Below, one piece after another: positions 1-8,198 of a stretch of 64,000 bases of DNA; the stretch's first letter is position 1, and every line of letters begins with the position of its first letter. The position numbers and the translations under genes were made by a program. Location: contig JAQUMN010000007.1 of NCBI GenBank assembly GCA_028718125.1, forward strand, positions 62,001 through 126,000. The letters are read 5' to 3'. The notes beneath the pieces were generated by a model that saw only the letters and a list, made by a program, of their open reading frames with translations, searched no databases and was not told the DNA's origin. This DNA comes from Kiritimatiellia bacterium. GTDB taxonomy: Bacteria; Verrucomicrobiota; Kiritimatiellia; JAAZAB01.

Positions 1-286
1 GGGCGCCGCGTGCACCCTCAACCGGCGAAATAAACGGGCCTTCCATGTGAATGCCCAACAAATGGGGCTTCAGTTCCTTGTCGTGCATGGCGGCCGCCAG
101 GATCGGGAGGTTGCGGCGAAACATCTCCATGGGGCCGGTGACCACTGTGGGACAATAGGCCGTTGTGCCGGACTTTGCCAGATAACGCGTGACCTTGCGT
201 ACCTTCTCCAGCGTCAGTTCCATGGACGAAAAATGAACGCCAATATACCCATTCTGCTGAATATCAACAAACCCGTGATGTTCCAT
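1..286 (-). CDS. nagA: N-acetylglucosamine-6-phosphate deacetylase-like amidohydrolase (3' end cut by window)
   Basis: The visible 95 residues begin MEHHGFVDIQQNGYIGV and contain HLLGIHMEGPFISPVEGARG. Both match NagA: the first the strand-1 GFIDVQ.NG motif, the second the G-x-H-x-EGPF segment that supplies the metal-binding Glu. NagA removes the acetyl group from GlcNAc-6-P in the cytoplasm, feeding amino-sugar recycling. A Shine-Dalgarno AAAAGGAG lies about 12 bases before the ATG at 286; an ATG six bases further upstream is out of frame. The protein starts directly at the motif, so the roughly 50-residue N-terminal beta domain of usual NagA is missing. The upstream HAD gene stops 13 bases before it, so the two are probably co-transcribed. 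The C-terminus lies outside the window. Confidence 0.8.
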   Translation of the reverse strand, partial: MEHHGFVDIQQNGYIGVHFSSMELTLEKVRKVTRYLAKSGTTAYCPTVVTGPMEMFRRNLPILAAAMHDKELKPHLLGIHMEGPFISPVEGARGA

Positions 287-299
287 ACCATGCTCCTTT

Positions 300-1202
300 T
301 TACCTGCTAATCCACGGCGGCGTCTCGGGCAATAAACGATCAAATTCCGCGATCAGCGCCTGCTCATATGCGCCGCCATATGTGCCGTCAATAAATTTAT
401 TAAAACCTTCCTTGGCAAACCGCTCCCACGAGGCTTCCTCATGTCCCGGATTGATCGGGAAAAAATGCCCTTTTACACCCCGGGCCGCGCTGAGGTCGCC
501 CGGCGCATCGCCGATCATCAGGATGCGGTCGGCCGGGTATCGTCCCTGTGTCGCCAGATGCAGGTGTTCCTGCTTGGTGCCAAGCTCCTGTCCGGCGATG
601 ATTTTCACATAGCCCATCAGGTCGTGCTCCTGCCATTCGCGCACCAGGGCTTCCGTGGGCGTTTGCGACACGCAGATGGCGTCGGCCTGAGCGCGAACGA
701 AATCCAGGCTTTCCCGCACCCATTTGAAAGGCGCCACGTTTTTTACCGTCCGGGCAATTTCAGAATTAACATCTTTGCTCCATTGTAAAATCGAAGCCAG
801 TTCCTTGTCCCCCGTTTCCCGGACCCATTGCTCCAGCGCGGGGTTGCCCAATGGCAGGCCGGAATCAATGAACTTTTTCAACGACGTGAAGGCCGGCAGC
901 TTGACCCCGGAGGCCAGCACCTCGGGTCGGTTGCGCAGCAGGTCAATGCTCAGCAGCAGACAGGGAAAGCGATTGCGACCCCGGTACTTGGAATACAGAT
1001 TGGCAAACTCGGCCGCTTCGCGCGCGTAGCGTTCGATTTTTTCCAGGCGCCAGTGCGACACAATCAGCTTGTGGAAGCACTGCTTCTGCTTGATCTCCAT
1101 GGTGGGGAAAACGCAGCCGTCGGAATCGATGCCAACAAACGCGTCGTGCTGCGGCTTAAAATTGATCAGATCTTCCGTGGTTTGTCCACGATGTTGGTTC
1201 AT
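300..1202 (-). CDS. HAD-superfamily hydrolase (phosphatase-like)
   Basis: About 300 residues. HAD motif I is DSDGCVF (nucleophile Asp about residue 26, acid/base Asp 28) and motif IV is the late GDAPGDLSAARG, whose Asp residues bind Mg2+. A long helical insertion between them is probably the cap domain. HAD enzymes mostly remove phosphate from small metabolites; the substrate cannot be read here. I chose ATG at 1202 because GGAAG lies 5 bases upstream; a GTG at 1208 in the same frame is the alternative. It lies 65 bases after gnd and 13 bases before the nagA-like gene, so a sugar-phosphate substrate is plausible, though this is inference from context. Confidence 0.8.
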   Translation of the reverse strand: MNQHRGQTTEDLINFKPQHDAFVGIDSDGCVFPTMEIKQKQCFHKLIVSHWRLEKIERYAREAAEFANLYSKYRGRNRFPCLLLSIDLLRNRPEVLASGVKLPAFTSLKKFIDSGLPLGNPALEQWVRETGDKELASILQWSKDVNSEIARTVKNVAPFKWVRESLDFVRAQADAICVSQTPTEALVREWQEHDLMGYVKIIAGQELGTKQEHLHLATQGRYPADRILMIGDAPGDLSAARGVKGHFFPINPGHEEASWERFAKEGFNKFIDGTYGGAYEQALIAEFDRLLPETPPWISR

Positions 1203-1267
1203 ACGCACTTCCGGGCATCGAACAACCGCTCGGCGCCGACCGCCGCGGCGCCGAGCAGGCGAAAGGA

Positions 1268-2722
1268 TTAGGCGGTATAGGTGGAGGCCGCCGTGGACCC
1301 GCCACGTCCGGTCCAGTTGGTATGAAAGACCTGGCCGCGCGGCTTATCGACGCGCTCATAAGTATGCGCACCGAAGTAATCGCGCTGCGCCTGCAGCAGG
1401 TTGGCAGGCAGACGCTCCGTCCGGTAACCGTCATAATAATTCAAGGCGCTGCTGAGCGTGGGCGTCGGGATGCCGAGCTTCACGGCCGTCTGGATGACGC
1501 GCCGCCAGGCGCCTTGCGCCTTTTTAACCGCGTCCGCGAAAAACGGATCGAGTAACAGGTTGACCAGGTTCGGATCCTTGACAAAGGCCGCCTTGATCAT
1601 GCCCAGGAAGGCGGAACGAATGATGCAGCCGCCGCGCCACATGAGCGCGATGCCGCCGTAGTTCAGGTTCCAGCCGGATTCCTTGGCAACGGATCGCATC
1701 AGTTGGTACCCTTGCGCGTAGGACACGATCTTGGAGGCATAGAGCGCCTGCTGGAGGTCGTCAATAAATTTGGCTTTGTTGCCTGAAAACTTGGCGGCCT
1801 TGGGGCCGGGGAGCACTTTGGATGCGGCCACGCGTTCCTCCTTGAGGGCCGACAAGCAACGGGCGAACACGGCCTCGCCGATCAATGTCAGCGGCTGACC
1901 GGCGTCGAGCGCGGACATGACGGTCCATTTGCCGGTGCCTTTCTGGCCGGCGGTGTCCAGGATTTTATCCACCACCTGTTCGCCTTCTTCGTTCTTATAA
2001 CCCAGGATATCGCGGGTGATTTCGATCAGGTACGAGTCCAGTTCGCCCTTGTTCCACGCGGAGAAAACCTTGTGCATCTGTTTATTGGTTAGCCTCAAGC
2101 CTTGCCGCATGAGCTGGTAGGTTTCGCAGATCATCTGCATGTCGCCGTATTCAATGCCGTTGTGGACCATTTTGACGAAATGGCCGGCGCCATTTTCACC
2201 GACCCATTCGCAGCATGGTTCGCCCTGTTCGGTTTTGGCCGAGATTTTCTGGAAAATCGGCTTGACGAACTCCCAGGCAGAGGGGGAACCGCCAGGCATG
2301 ATCGAAGGCCCGCGCAGCGCGCCATCCTCGCCGCCCGAGACGCCGGTGCCGATATATCGCAGGCCTTTGCTTTCCATATATTGGGTGCGGCGGGTGGTGT
2401 CGGGAAAATGCGAATTGCCGCCGTCGATAATGATATCGCCTTTTTCAAGGAGCGGGATCAACAACTCGATAAAGTCATCCACGGCCTTGCCGGCCTTGAC
2501 CATCAGCATGATCCGTCGCGGTTTTTGCAGGGCGTTGACCAGTTCCGGGAGCGAGTGGGCGCCGATGAGATTTTTGCCTTTTCCCCGCCCCTGGATGAAA
2601 GCATCCACTTTAGACACAGTGCGGTTGAACACTGCCACGGTAAACCCGTTGCGTTCCATGTTAAGTACCAGGTTCTCGCCCATGACCGCCAGCCCGATCA
2701 ATCCGATGTCCGCTTGGTTCAC
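1268..2722 (-). CDS. gnd: 6-phosphogluconate dehydrogenase, decarboxylating
   Basis: A full-length 484-residue enzyme of the oxidative pentose phosphate pathway. It converts 6-phosphogluconate and NADP+ to ribulose-5-phosphate, CO2 and NADPH in the cytoplasm. The N-terminal nucleotide-binding loop reads GLIGLAVMGENL. The substrate-site motifs GGEDGALRGPSIMPGG and FVKMVHNGIEYGDMQ follow, and the family signature ILDTAGQKGTGKWT lies near residues 253-266. The start is GTG with a strong AAGGAGG about 8 bases upstream. The gene heads a minus-strand run with a HAD hydrolase and a nagA-like gene and is divergent from the kinase gene. A sigma70-like promoter lies directly upstream. Confidence 0.97.
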   Translation of the reverse strand: MNQADIGLIGLAVMGENLVLNMERNGFTVAVFNRTVSKVDAFIQGRGKGKNLIGAHSLPELVNALQKPRRIMLMVKAGKAVDDFIELLIPLLEKGDIIIDGGNSHFPDTTRRTQYMESKGLRYIGTGVSGGEDGALRGPSIMPGGSPSAWEFVKPIFQKISAKTEQGEPCCEWVGENGAGHFVKMVHNGIEYGDMQMICETYQLMRQGLRLTNKQMHKVFSAWNKGELDSYLIEITRDILGYKNEEGEQVVDKILDTAGQKGTGKWTVMSALDAGQPLTLIGEAVFARCLSALKEERVAASKVLPGPKAAKFSGNKAKFIDDLQQALYASKIVSYAQGYQLMRSVAKESGWNLNYGGIALMWRGGCIIRSAFLGMIKAAFVKDPNLVNLLLDPFFADAVKKAQGAWRRVIQTAVKLGIPTPTLSSALNYYDGYRTERLPANLLQAQRDYFGAHTYERVDKPRGQVFHTNWTGRGGSTAASTYTA

Positions 2723-2767
2723 AATTCGCCTCCTTGTTTAATTTTGTTACGCGGCAAATAGGCAGCT

Positions 2768-2795
2768 ATTCTATTTGAATCCGGGTTTAGGTCAA
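2768..2795 (-). promoter_or_regulatory. predicted sigma70-type promoter for gnd
   Basis: On the minus strand TTGACC (2795-2790) and TAGAAT (2773-2768) are separated by 16 bases and point at gnd, whose start codon is about 45 bases downstream. Found by eye from consensus only. Confidence 0.5.
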
Positions 2796-2828
2796 GCGCA
2801 AATTGAGTTTCAGCGCAAATTGAGTTTC
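2795..2828. repeat. 17-bp direct tandem repeat in the gnd/kinase divergent region
   Basis: AGCGCAAATTGAGTTTC occurs twice back to back (2795-2811 and 2812-2828), immediately upstream of the predicted gnd -35 box. It could be a regulator binding site or simply a slipped duplication. The rest of the roughly 220-bp divergent spacer shows no other clear feature. Confidence 0.85.
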
Positions 2829-2941
2829 AACAGGCGGCCGAGCCAAAACCATTTGACCCTGCTCATGATTGCATATACACTCCATAAGTAGCCAAAACGG
2901 ATTGGCTTGCAGGTCAATCACCGAAGGATTTTGTTCTGAAT

Positions 2942-5900
2942 GTGCTGGGTTTACCCATGGATATCCCGAAAATTCCCGGATACGATATCCTGGTGTCTTT
3001 GCCGCAAGGCGGCATGAGCGCCGTATTCAAGGCACGCCAGATTTCACTGGACCGCGTGGTGGCCATCAAAATGTTGCCGCCCTCCATGGCGGCCGACGTG
3101 GTGGATATCGAGAAATTTCTGGCCGAAGCCAAAACCACGGCCCAGTTGAAGCACCCCAATATAGTCCAGGTCTATGACTTCGGCAAATCGCCGGACGGTG
3201 TTTATTACTTTGTCATGGAATTTGTTTCCGGCTACAGCGTGGCGGATTGGATCCGGCGGAAAACAAGGCTTACCCTGAAAGACACCCTTTTGTGCGCGCA
3301 CTGCGTGGCTGAAGCATTGAACTACGCCTGGGAAAACTACGGCATTGTCCATTGCGACATTAAGCCCGATAATGTTATTATCGATGGCGACGGCACCGTA
3401 AAGGTCGCCGATCTCGGCCTGGCCCGGAGCGTGCGTTCGGTCATGGACAAGGCTAAATCCAGCACGGGCATTGTGGTTGGAACGCCTTATTATATTTCCC
3501 CCGAACAATCGCATGGCCGAATTGAATTGGATTGCCGCACCGATATCTATTCTCTTGGCGCCATGCTGTATCATTGCCTGACCGGAAAACTGCCCTTTGA
3601 GGGTTTGCCGCTTCTGGAAATCATGGATTGTCAGATCACCGATCAGATTCCGGACCTTATTGACCTCCAACCACAAGCCTCCATAACCGTGGCCTGCATG
3701 ATTGAAAAAATGATGGCCAAGTCCGTTGACTATCGCCAGAAGAACTGGCCGGAAGTCATTCGCGACATGATCCGCGCACGCGCAGACCTGCTCCCGGAAG
3801 GGCCCATGCCGCCGGCCGGCGCCAGCACCATGAAGCGCTGTCCGGCGCGCGAGCAGTATTTGAAGAAACTGGGCGCATTGGCCCATCCCGTACCTGCGCC
3901 AAAGTCCTCAGAGTCGGCGCCCGCCGTAACGCTCCCGGCTACGCCGCAGCTTTTTACCCGGGGGAATCGCCGCGACGCGCCGCCAGCCCGTATTATCGCT
4001 CAACTCCGGCAGCAGATGAAATGGAAATTGCTGGCAGCCGCGATCATGATTCTGGCTATAGCTGTTTCCGGCCTGCTCGTGATGAATATGCTCTTCAAGC
4101 CCGGACACGTTGCCTCTCCGCAAAACAGGCAGCCTCTCCCATCCTCTCAGAGAGTCGGGATCGGAGGGCCGGGAGCAGCGGAAGGACAACCGGCGGAAGA
4201 GGTAGGACAACAGACGACAGCGGGCAAGGTAACCGCGCCGGAGTTCGAAGGCCTCGCCGAGGCGAGGCCTTCGAACTCCGGCGAGCTCAATCGAGCCGCG
4301 GAGACCGAGTTGGCCCAGCATCGTTTAGACGCAGCATTGCAGTGGTACCGGGAGAATCCCAATCAATATAATGAAGCTATCCGGCAGTTTGCAAAAATAG
4401 CCTTGGAATTGAAAGATACACCTAAGGCCCAGATAGCCCGCGACGAAATCGCGCGCATAAGGGAACAAAAGCGTATGGCCCTGGACGCGGATATGAAAGT
4501 TCTGCGCGACAAAGTTCGCCCTCTGCTGGCTCAGCAGAAATTCCGCGAGGCGTCCGCCTTGTATGAGCAGTATGATGGACCGTTCAAAACCGAGACTGCG
4601 GCGGAACGAAAGGTCAAAGTTAAGGAATGGCTCGATCAGGATAAGGCCCGACAGGCGGAGATGCTTCAGGCAGCCGATGCACAGGTACAGGAACAGCGCC
4701 AGAAATGGCGGGATGTCATTGGCGATATTACCGCGCGCCTGGTGGAAGGCAATCCTGCCGCTGCGCTGGCGGCGGTCCAACGGGCAACGAATAATCCCGC
4801 GCTGGCCGCAAACCGGTCCGACCTTCTGACATTGGCCAGCATGCTGGCCGAAGCCGGCCGCGCAGATCAGCGCATCCTGGATTCGTTCCGGTCGCAAACG
4901 AATCAGGAAGTTGTTGTTGCCCTGACCAGGGGACCGGAGCGCCTGGTGGTGCGTGATGTGCAGGGTGACAAGATCCTGGTGGAGAAAGTAATCGTCGTCG
5001 ATGCCGGTCAACTTGTCCAGTCGAAAGCGATCCGGCTACAGGATTTATCCCTGGCGGAAAAGAAAGCCCGCCTCGGGACTAACGCAACGCCGGAAACAGC
5101 CCTGATGCGCGGGTTGGTGGCCCTCCGCGACGGAGATTGGATTGCCGCCAAAACTTCTTGGAGCCAAGCGGGTCCGCTCCTGTCGGCGCCACTTACAGCC
5201 AAACTGCAAGCGCGTCAAAGCCTGCAGCGTGAAGATCAAGCGCGGAGTGATTTTATCCTGCTGTTGAGCGCCGCCCAGATAGAGTCCTTCGATTTGTCTG
5301 CCGCGAAGGAAAAATCTTTGCCCGGCTGTGATGTGTGTGTTGCGGCCATCTATCGCAAACAATATTCGCTGCAAGCGGCCAAGGCTTTGGCCACGAGCGC
5401 GGCCGGTTACCAGGAGCAATACGGGCAGACAGAATTTGCACAGGCTTATGCGCCGGCCCTGGAAGCGTTAAAACAGGCGCCGGTGATCTCCTTGCATTCC
5501 AACAAAACCGCAAACGTTGAAACCGAGCCCGCCTCGTCCGAAACAGGTTCTCCGGATAAGGCAGCCGTGCGCAAGGAATTGTTTGCCTGCAATCCCGGTT
5601 TGATTGATCTGAATGTTTCACTCGTGACGGATGGCGCCGGCAAAATCGTGCGGGCCGAACTGATTTCCGTGGATTTGAAGGATATCAAACCGCTGGCCGG
5701 CCTGTTGGATTTGGGCGCGGTCGTGTGCGCCGCTATCGATCCGGACGAATGGCACGAATCGCCGGTTAAGGCCCCGTTGAGCGATCTGTCGCCGCTCAAG
5801 GGATTGCCTCTGAAGGAAGTGTGTGTCAGTGATACACGGGTTAAGGACATTTCACCGCTGGCCGGCATGCCGCTGACAAAACTCGACTTGAGCGGAACGC

Positions 5901-6640
5901 GCGTCACGGATTTATTGGTCCTGAAAGGCATGCCCTTACAGGAACTGACGCTTAGCCGCCTGTCCATCCGGGATCTGAAACTGCTGGTAGGCCTGCCGCT
6001 GGAATCCCTGAATATCAGCCACACAGATGTGTCAGATCTGACGCCGTTGACCGGCATGCATCTGAAGCGGTTGATCGCAAGCGCGACCCGCATCCGCGAC
6101 CTCACGGTTCTGGCCGGCATGCCGCTCAAGGAGTTAAACATCAGCCGCACTGAAGTGACCGACATCAATCCGTTGATCGGTATTGAACTCAAGCACTTGA
6201 ACCTGAGCCAGACGCGGGTGCGGAACCTGACCCCCCTGGCTTCACTGCCGTTGCGGTCGCTCGAGTTGAGTAAAACCGATATCCGGGATCTGTCGCCGGT
6301 GCGGGACCTTGTCCTGGAATCGCTGAACGTGCACGCTACACGGGTTAAAGATCTGGAGCCCCTGCGGAACATGCCGCTGAAGCTGCTGGATATCAGCAAT
6401 ACGGATGTGCGGGACATTTCGCCCCTGCGCGACCTTCCGTTGAAAAAACTGACCCTCTGGAAAACGGCCGTACGGGATTTGACACCGATTCAAAACTCGA
6501 ATATTGAGGAAATCTGGCTGGACTACGATGCCGATCAGCAGTCCTATGTGGACACGTACCGGGCGTTCAGAGACGTTCTTATTCGCATGCCCCGGTTGCA
6601 GAATGTTAACGGGAATTCCATTTTCCGGGGAAGGCAATGA
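2942..6640 (+). CDS. transmembrane Ser/Thr protein kinase with extracytoplasmic leucine-rich repeats
   Basis: A 1232-residue PknB-type receptor kinase. The kinase domain covers about residues 13-285: glycine loop LPQGGMSAVF, ATP lysine K43 (VVAIK), catalytic loop HCDIKPDN (D139, N144), DLG metal site D157 and activation segment GTPYYISPEQ. The Cys before the catalytic Asp makes it a non-RD kinase. One transmembrane segment lies at about 360-385, followed by a charged, helical, probably coiled-coil region (about 450-660). Residues 950-1180 hold eleven 21-residue leucine-rich repeats of the form SPLxGMPLxxLxLSxTxVxDL. The C-terminal part should be outside the inner membrane and sense a ligand. 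A 48-bp palindrome is embedded in frame just after the membrane segment. The start is GTG 2942 or ATG 2957; neither has a good ribosome site. Its stop overlaps thrC by 4 bases. Confidence 0.93.
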   Translation: MLGLPMDIPKIPGYDILVSLPQGGMSAVFKARQISLDRVVAIKMLPPSMAADVVDIEKFLAEAKTTAQLKHPNIVQVYDFGKSPDGVYYFVMEFVSGYSVADWIRRKTRLTLKDTLLCAHCVAEALNYAWENYGIVHCDIKPDNVIIDGDGTVKVADLGLARSVRSVMDKAKSSTGIVVGTPYYISPEQSHGRIELDCRTDIYSLGAMLYHCLTGKLPFEGLPLLEIMDCQITDQIPDLIDLQPQASITVACMIEKMMAKSVDYRQKNWPEVIRDMIRARADLLPEGPMPPAGASTMKRCPAREQYLKKLGALAHPVPAPKSSESAPAVTLPATPQLFTRGNRRDAPPARIIAQLRQQMKWKLLAAAIMILAIAVSGLLVMNMLFKPGHVASPQNRQPLPSSQRVGIGGPGAAEGQPAEEVGQQTTAGKVTAPEFEGLAEARPSNSGELNRAAETELAQHRLDAALQWYRENPNQYNEAIRQFAKIALELKDTPKAQIARDEIARIREQKRMALDADMKVLRDKVRPLLAQQKFREASALYEQYDGPFKTETAAERKVKVKEWLDQDKARQAEMLQAADAQVQEQRQKWRDVIGDITARLVEGNPAAALAAVQRATNNPALAANRSDLLTLASMLAEAGRADQRILDSFRSQTNQEVVVALTRGPERLVVRDVQGDKILVEKVIVVDAGQLVQSKAIRLQDLSLAEKKARLGTNATPETALMRGLVALRDGDWIAAKTSWSQAGPLLSAPLTAKLQARQSLQREDQARSDFILLLSAAQIESFDLSAAKEKSLPGCDVCVAAIYRKQYSLQAAKALATSAAGYQEQYGQTEFAQAYAPALEALKQAPVISLHSNKTANVETEPASSETGSPDKAAVRKELFACNPGLIDLNVSLVTDGAGKIVRAELISVDLKDIKPLAGLLDLGAVVCAAIDPDEWHESPVKAPLSDLSPLKGLPLKEVCVSDTRVKDISPLAGMPLTKLDLSGTRVTDLLVLKGMPLQELTLSRLSIRDLKLLVGLPLESLNISHTDVSDLTPLTGMHLKRLIASATRIRDLTVLAGMPLKELNISRTEVTDINPLIGIELKHLNLSQTRVRNLTPLASLPLRSLELSKTDIRDLSPVRDLVLESLNVHATRVKDLEPLRNMPLKLLDISNTDVRDISPLRDLPLKKLTLWKTAVRDLTPIQNSNIEEIWLDYDADQQSYVDTYRAFRDVLIRMPRLQNVNGNSIFRGRQ
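4236..4283. repeat. perfect 48-bp palindrome inside the kinase reading frame
   Basis: Two 23-base arms pair perfectly around a 2-base centre (4259-4260). The segment is translated in frame as roughly APEFEGLAEARPSNSG (residues about 432-448), in the low-complexity linker after the membrane helix. Its size, perfection and tolerated position resemble palindromic elements known to insert in frame into genes, such as Rickettsia palindromic elements. Identity with any described family is not claimed. Confidence 0.9.
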
Positions 6641-8028
6641 CGCGGATGAATTATATAAGCACACGGGGCGGCGGGAAGGCGGTGGATTTCCAAACGGCCG
6701 TGCTTACGGGACTGGCGCGCGACGGCGGACTGTTCCTGCCTGTCTCCATTCCCGATGTCCGCGCCGAACTGCCCGCCTGGGCCGGCCTGGATTATGGCGC
6801 GCTGGCGCTGGAAGTTATGCGCCGCTTTGCCGATCTGCCGGCGGATGATCTGCGGGCAATTATCGGAAGCAGTTACGCGACCTTCCGGCATCCGGAGGTG
6901 ACGCCGGTCGTGTCCGTCAACGGCGTACACATACTGGAACTGTTTCACGGGCCAACGCTGGCGTTCAAGGACGTAGCCCTGCAATTTCTCGGCCGCGTGT
7001 TCGAATATTATCTGGCACATTCGGTCCGGCGCCTGAACATACTGGCAGCCACGAGCGGCGATACCGGCAGCGCGGCCATTGCGGGGGTCCGGGGACGCTT
7101 TGGGCTCCGCATCTTTGTTCTTTATCCACTGGGACGGATCAGTCCTGCCCAGGAACGCCAGATGACCACTGTGCCGGACACCAATGTCTTCTGCCTGGCG
7201 GTGCAAGGCAGTTTCGATGACTGCCAAAGAATCGTGAAAGCGATATTCCAGGACCTGCCGTTCCGTGACCGCTATGAACTAGGCGCGGTAAATTCCATCA
7301 ACTGGGCCCGCCTGCTGGCCCAGATCGTGTATTATTTTTACGGAGCTTTCCGCGTCATGGCGCGGACCGGCGCGCGCACGGTTCGGATCGCGGTGCCGAC
7401 GGGTAATTTCGGCGACATTTTTGCGGGGTATCTGGCCGCGCGCATGGGGTTGCCGGTCAGCCGGCTGATTCTGGCCACGAACGAAAACGACATCTTGTCC
7501 CGGTTTTTTAATACCGGCGTTTACCGGAGCGGAAAAGTGCAGGCCACATTGAGCCCTTCCATGGACATTCAGGTTGCCAGCAATTTTGAACGGTATCTGT
7601 ATTATCGGGTGGGTAACAATCCACGCGAAGTCTGCCGGTTGATGGAGACATTCGTGCAATCCGGCGAATTGCGCATGGAAGGAGTATCCGATGTCGGCGC
7701 GGATCAGTTTATCGCGGCCGGAACCTGTGCAACGGCTGACGCGCTTGCTACCATCCGTGAGTTTTACAAACAACACGAATACCTGCTGGACCCGCACAGT
7801 GCCGTGGGAGTAAACGTGGGCCGCCGGTTCCTGAGCCGGGATGAGCCCATGATTGCACTGGCTACCGCCCATCCGGCCAAATTTGCCGACGCCATCCGCC
7901 AGGCAACCGGCCGGGATATTGCTCGCCATCCCGCGCTCGATGCGCTCGCCAACCTGCCCCAGCGGCGCACGGTCTTGCCCGCCGAAACGGATGCGGTGCG
8001 CGACTTCATCCGTAAACACATTCCGTGA
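6637..8028 (+). CDS. thrC: threonine synthase
   Basis: A 463-residue PLP enzyme making threonine from O-phosphohomoserine, the last step of the pathway. The PLP lysine is K111 in FHGPTLAFKDVALQ. The phosphate-binding loop ATSGDTGSAAI and the N-terminal YISTRGG...ARDGGLFLP are family hallmarks. Its length fits the longer, E. coli-like threonine synthases. The ATG overlaps the kinase stop codon (ATGA), so translation is probably coupled; a second in-frame ATG lies 9 bases on. Pairing with a receptor kinase has no obvious functional logic. It converges with the glycosyltransferase gene; the 170-bp spacer between them holds only short repeat-like sequence. Confidence 0.96.
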   Translation: MTRMNYISTRGGGKAVDFQTAVLTGLARDGGLFLPVSIPDVRAELPAWAGLDYGALALEVMRRFADLPADDLRAIIGSSYATFRHPEVTPVVSVNGVHILELFHGPTLAFKDVALQFLGRVFEYYLAHSVRRLNILAATSGDTGSAAIAGVRGRFGLRIFVLYPLGRISPAQERQMTTVPDTNVFCLAVQGSFDDCQRIVKAIFQDLPFRDRYELGAVNSINWARLLAQIVYYFYGAFRVMARTGARTVRIAVPTGNFGDIFAGYLAARMGLPVSRLILATNENDILSRFFNTGVYRSGKVQATLSPSMDIQVASNFERYLYYRVGNNPREVCRLMETFVQSGELRMEGVSDVGADQFIAAGTCATADALATIREFYKQHEYLLDPHSAVGVNVGRRFLSRDEPMIALATAHPAKFADAIRQATGRDIARHPALDALANLPQRRTVLPAETDAVRDFIRKHIP

Positions 8029-8198
8029 GACAGAAGTCGGGAATCAGTATCCGGCCTGTGATCTGTCGTTCGATATGCGCCTTATACCTTAAACGTTGAA
8101 AATCTCTATTAAAAACCAAGAAATTGTAAAACAAAAAAGGGGATTCACCACAGAGAACACAGGGGCTTGCATTGTTTGGATTACGGGCACAGCCCGCG

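Noticed and set aside
2102-2761. 219-codon open frame opposite gnd
   Set aside because: It lies antisense to a clear gnd and its sequence mirrors gnd codons; no family match or ribosome site.
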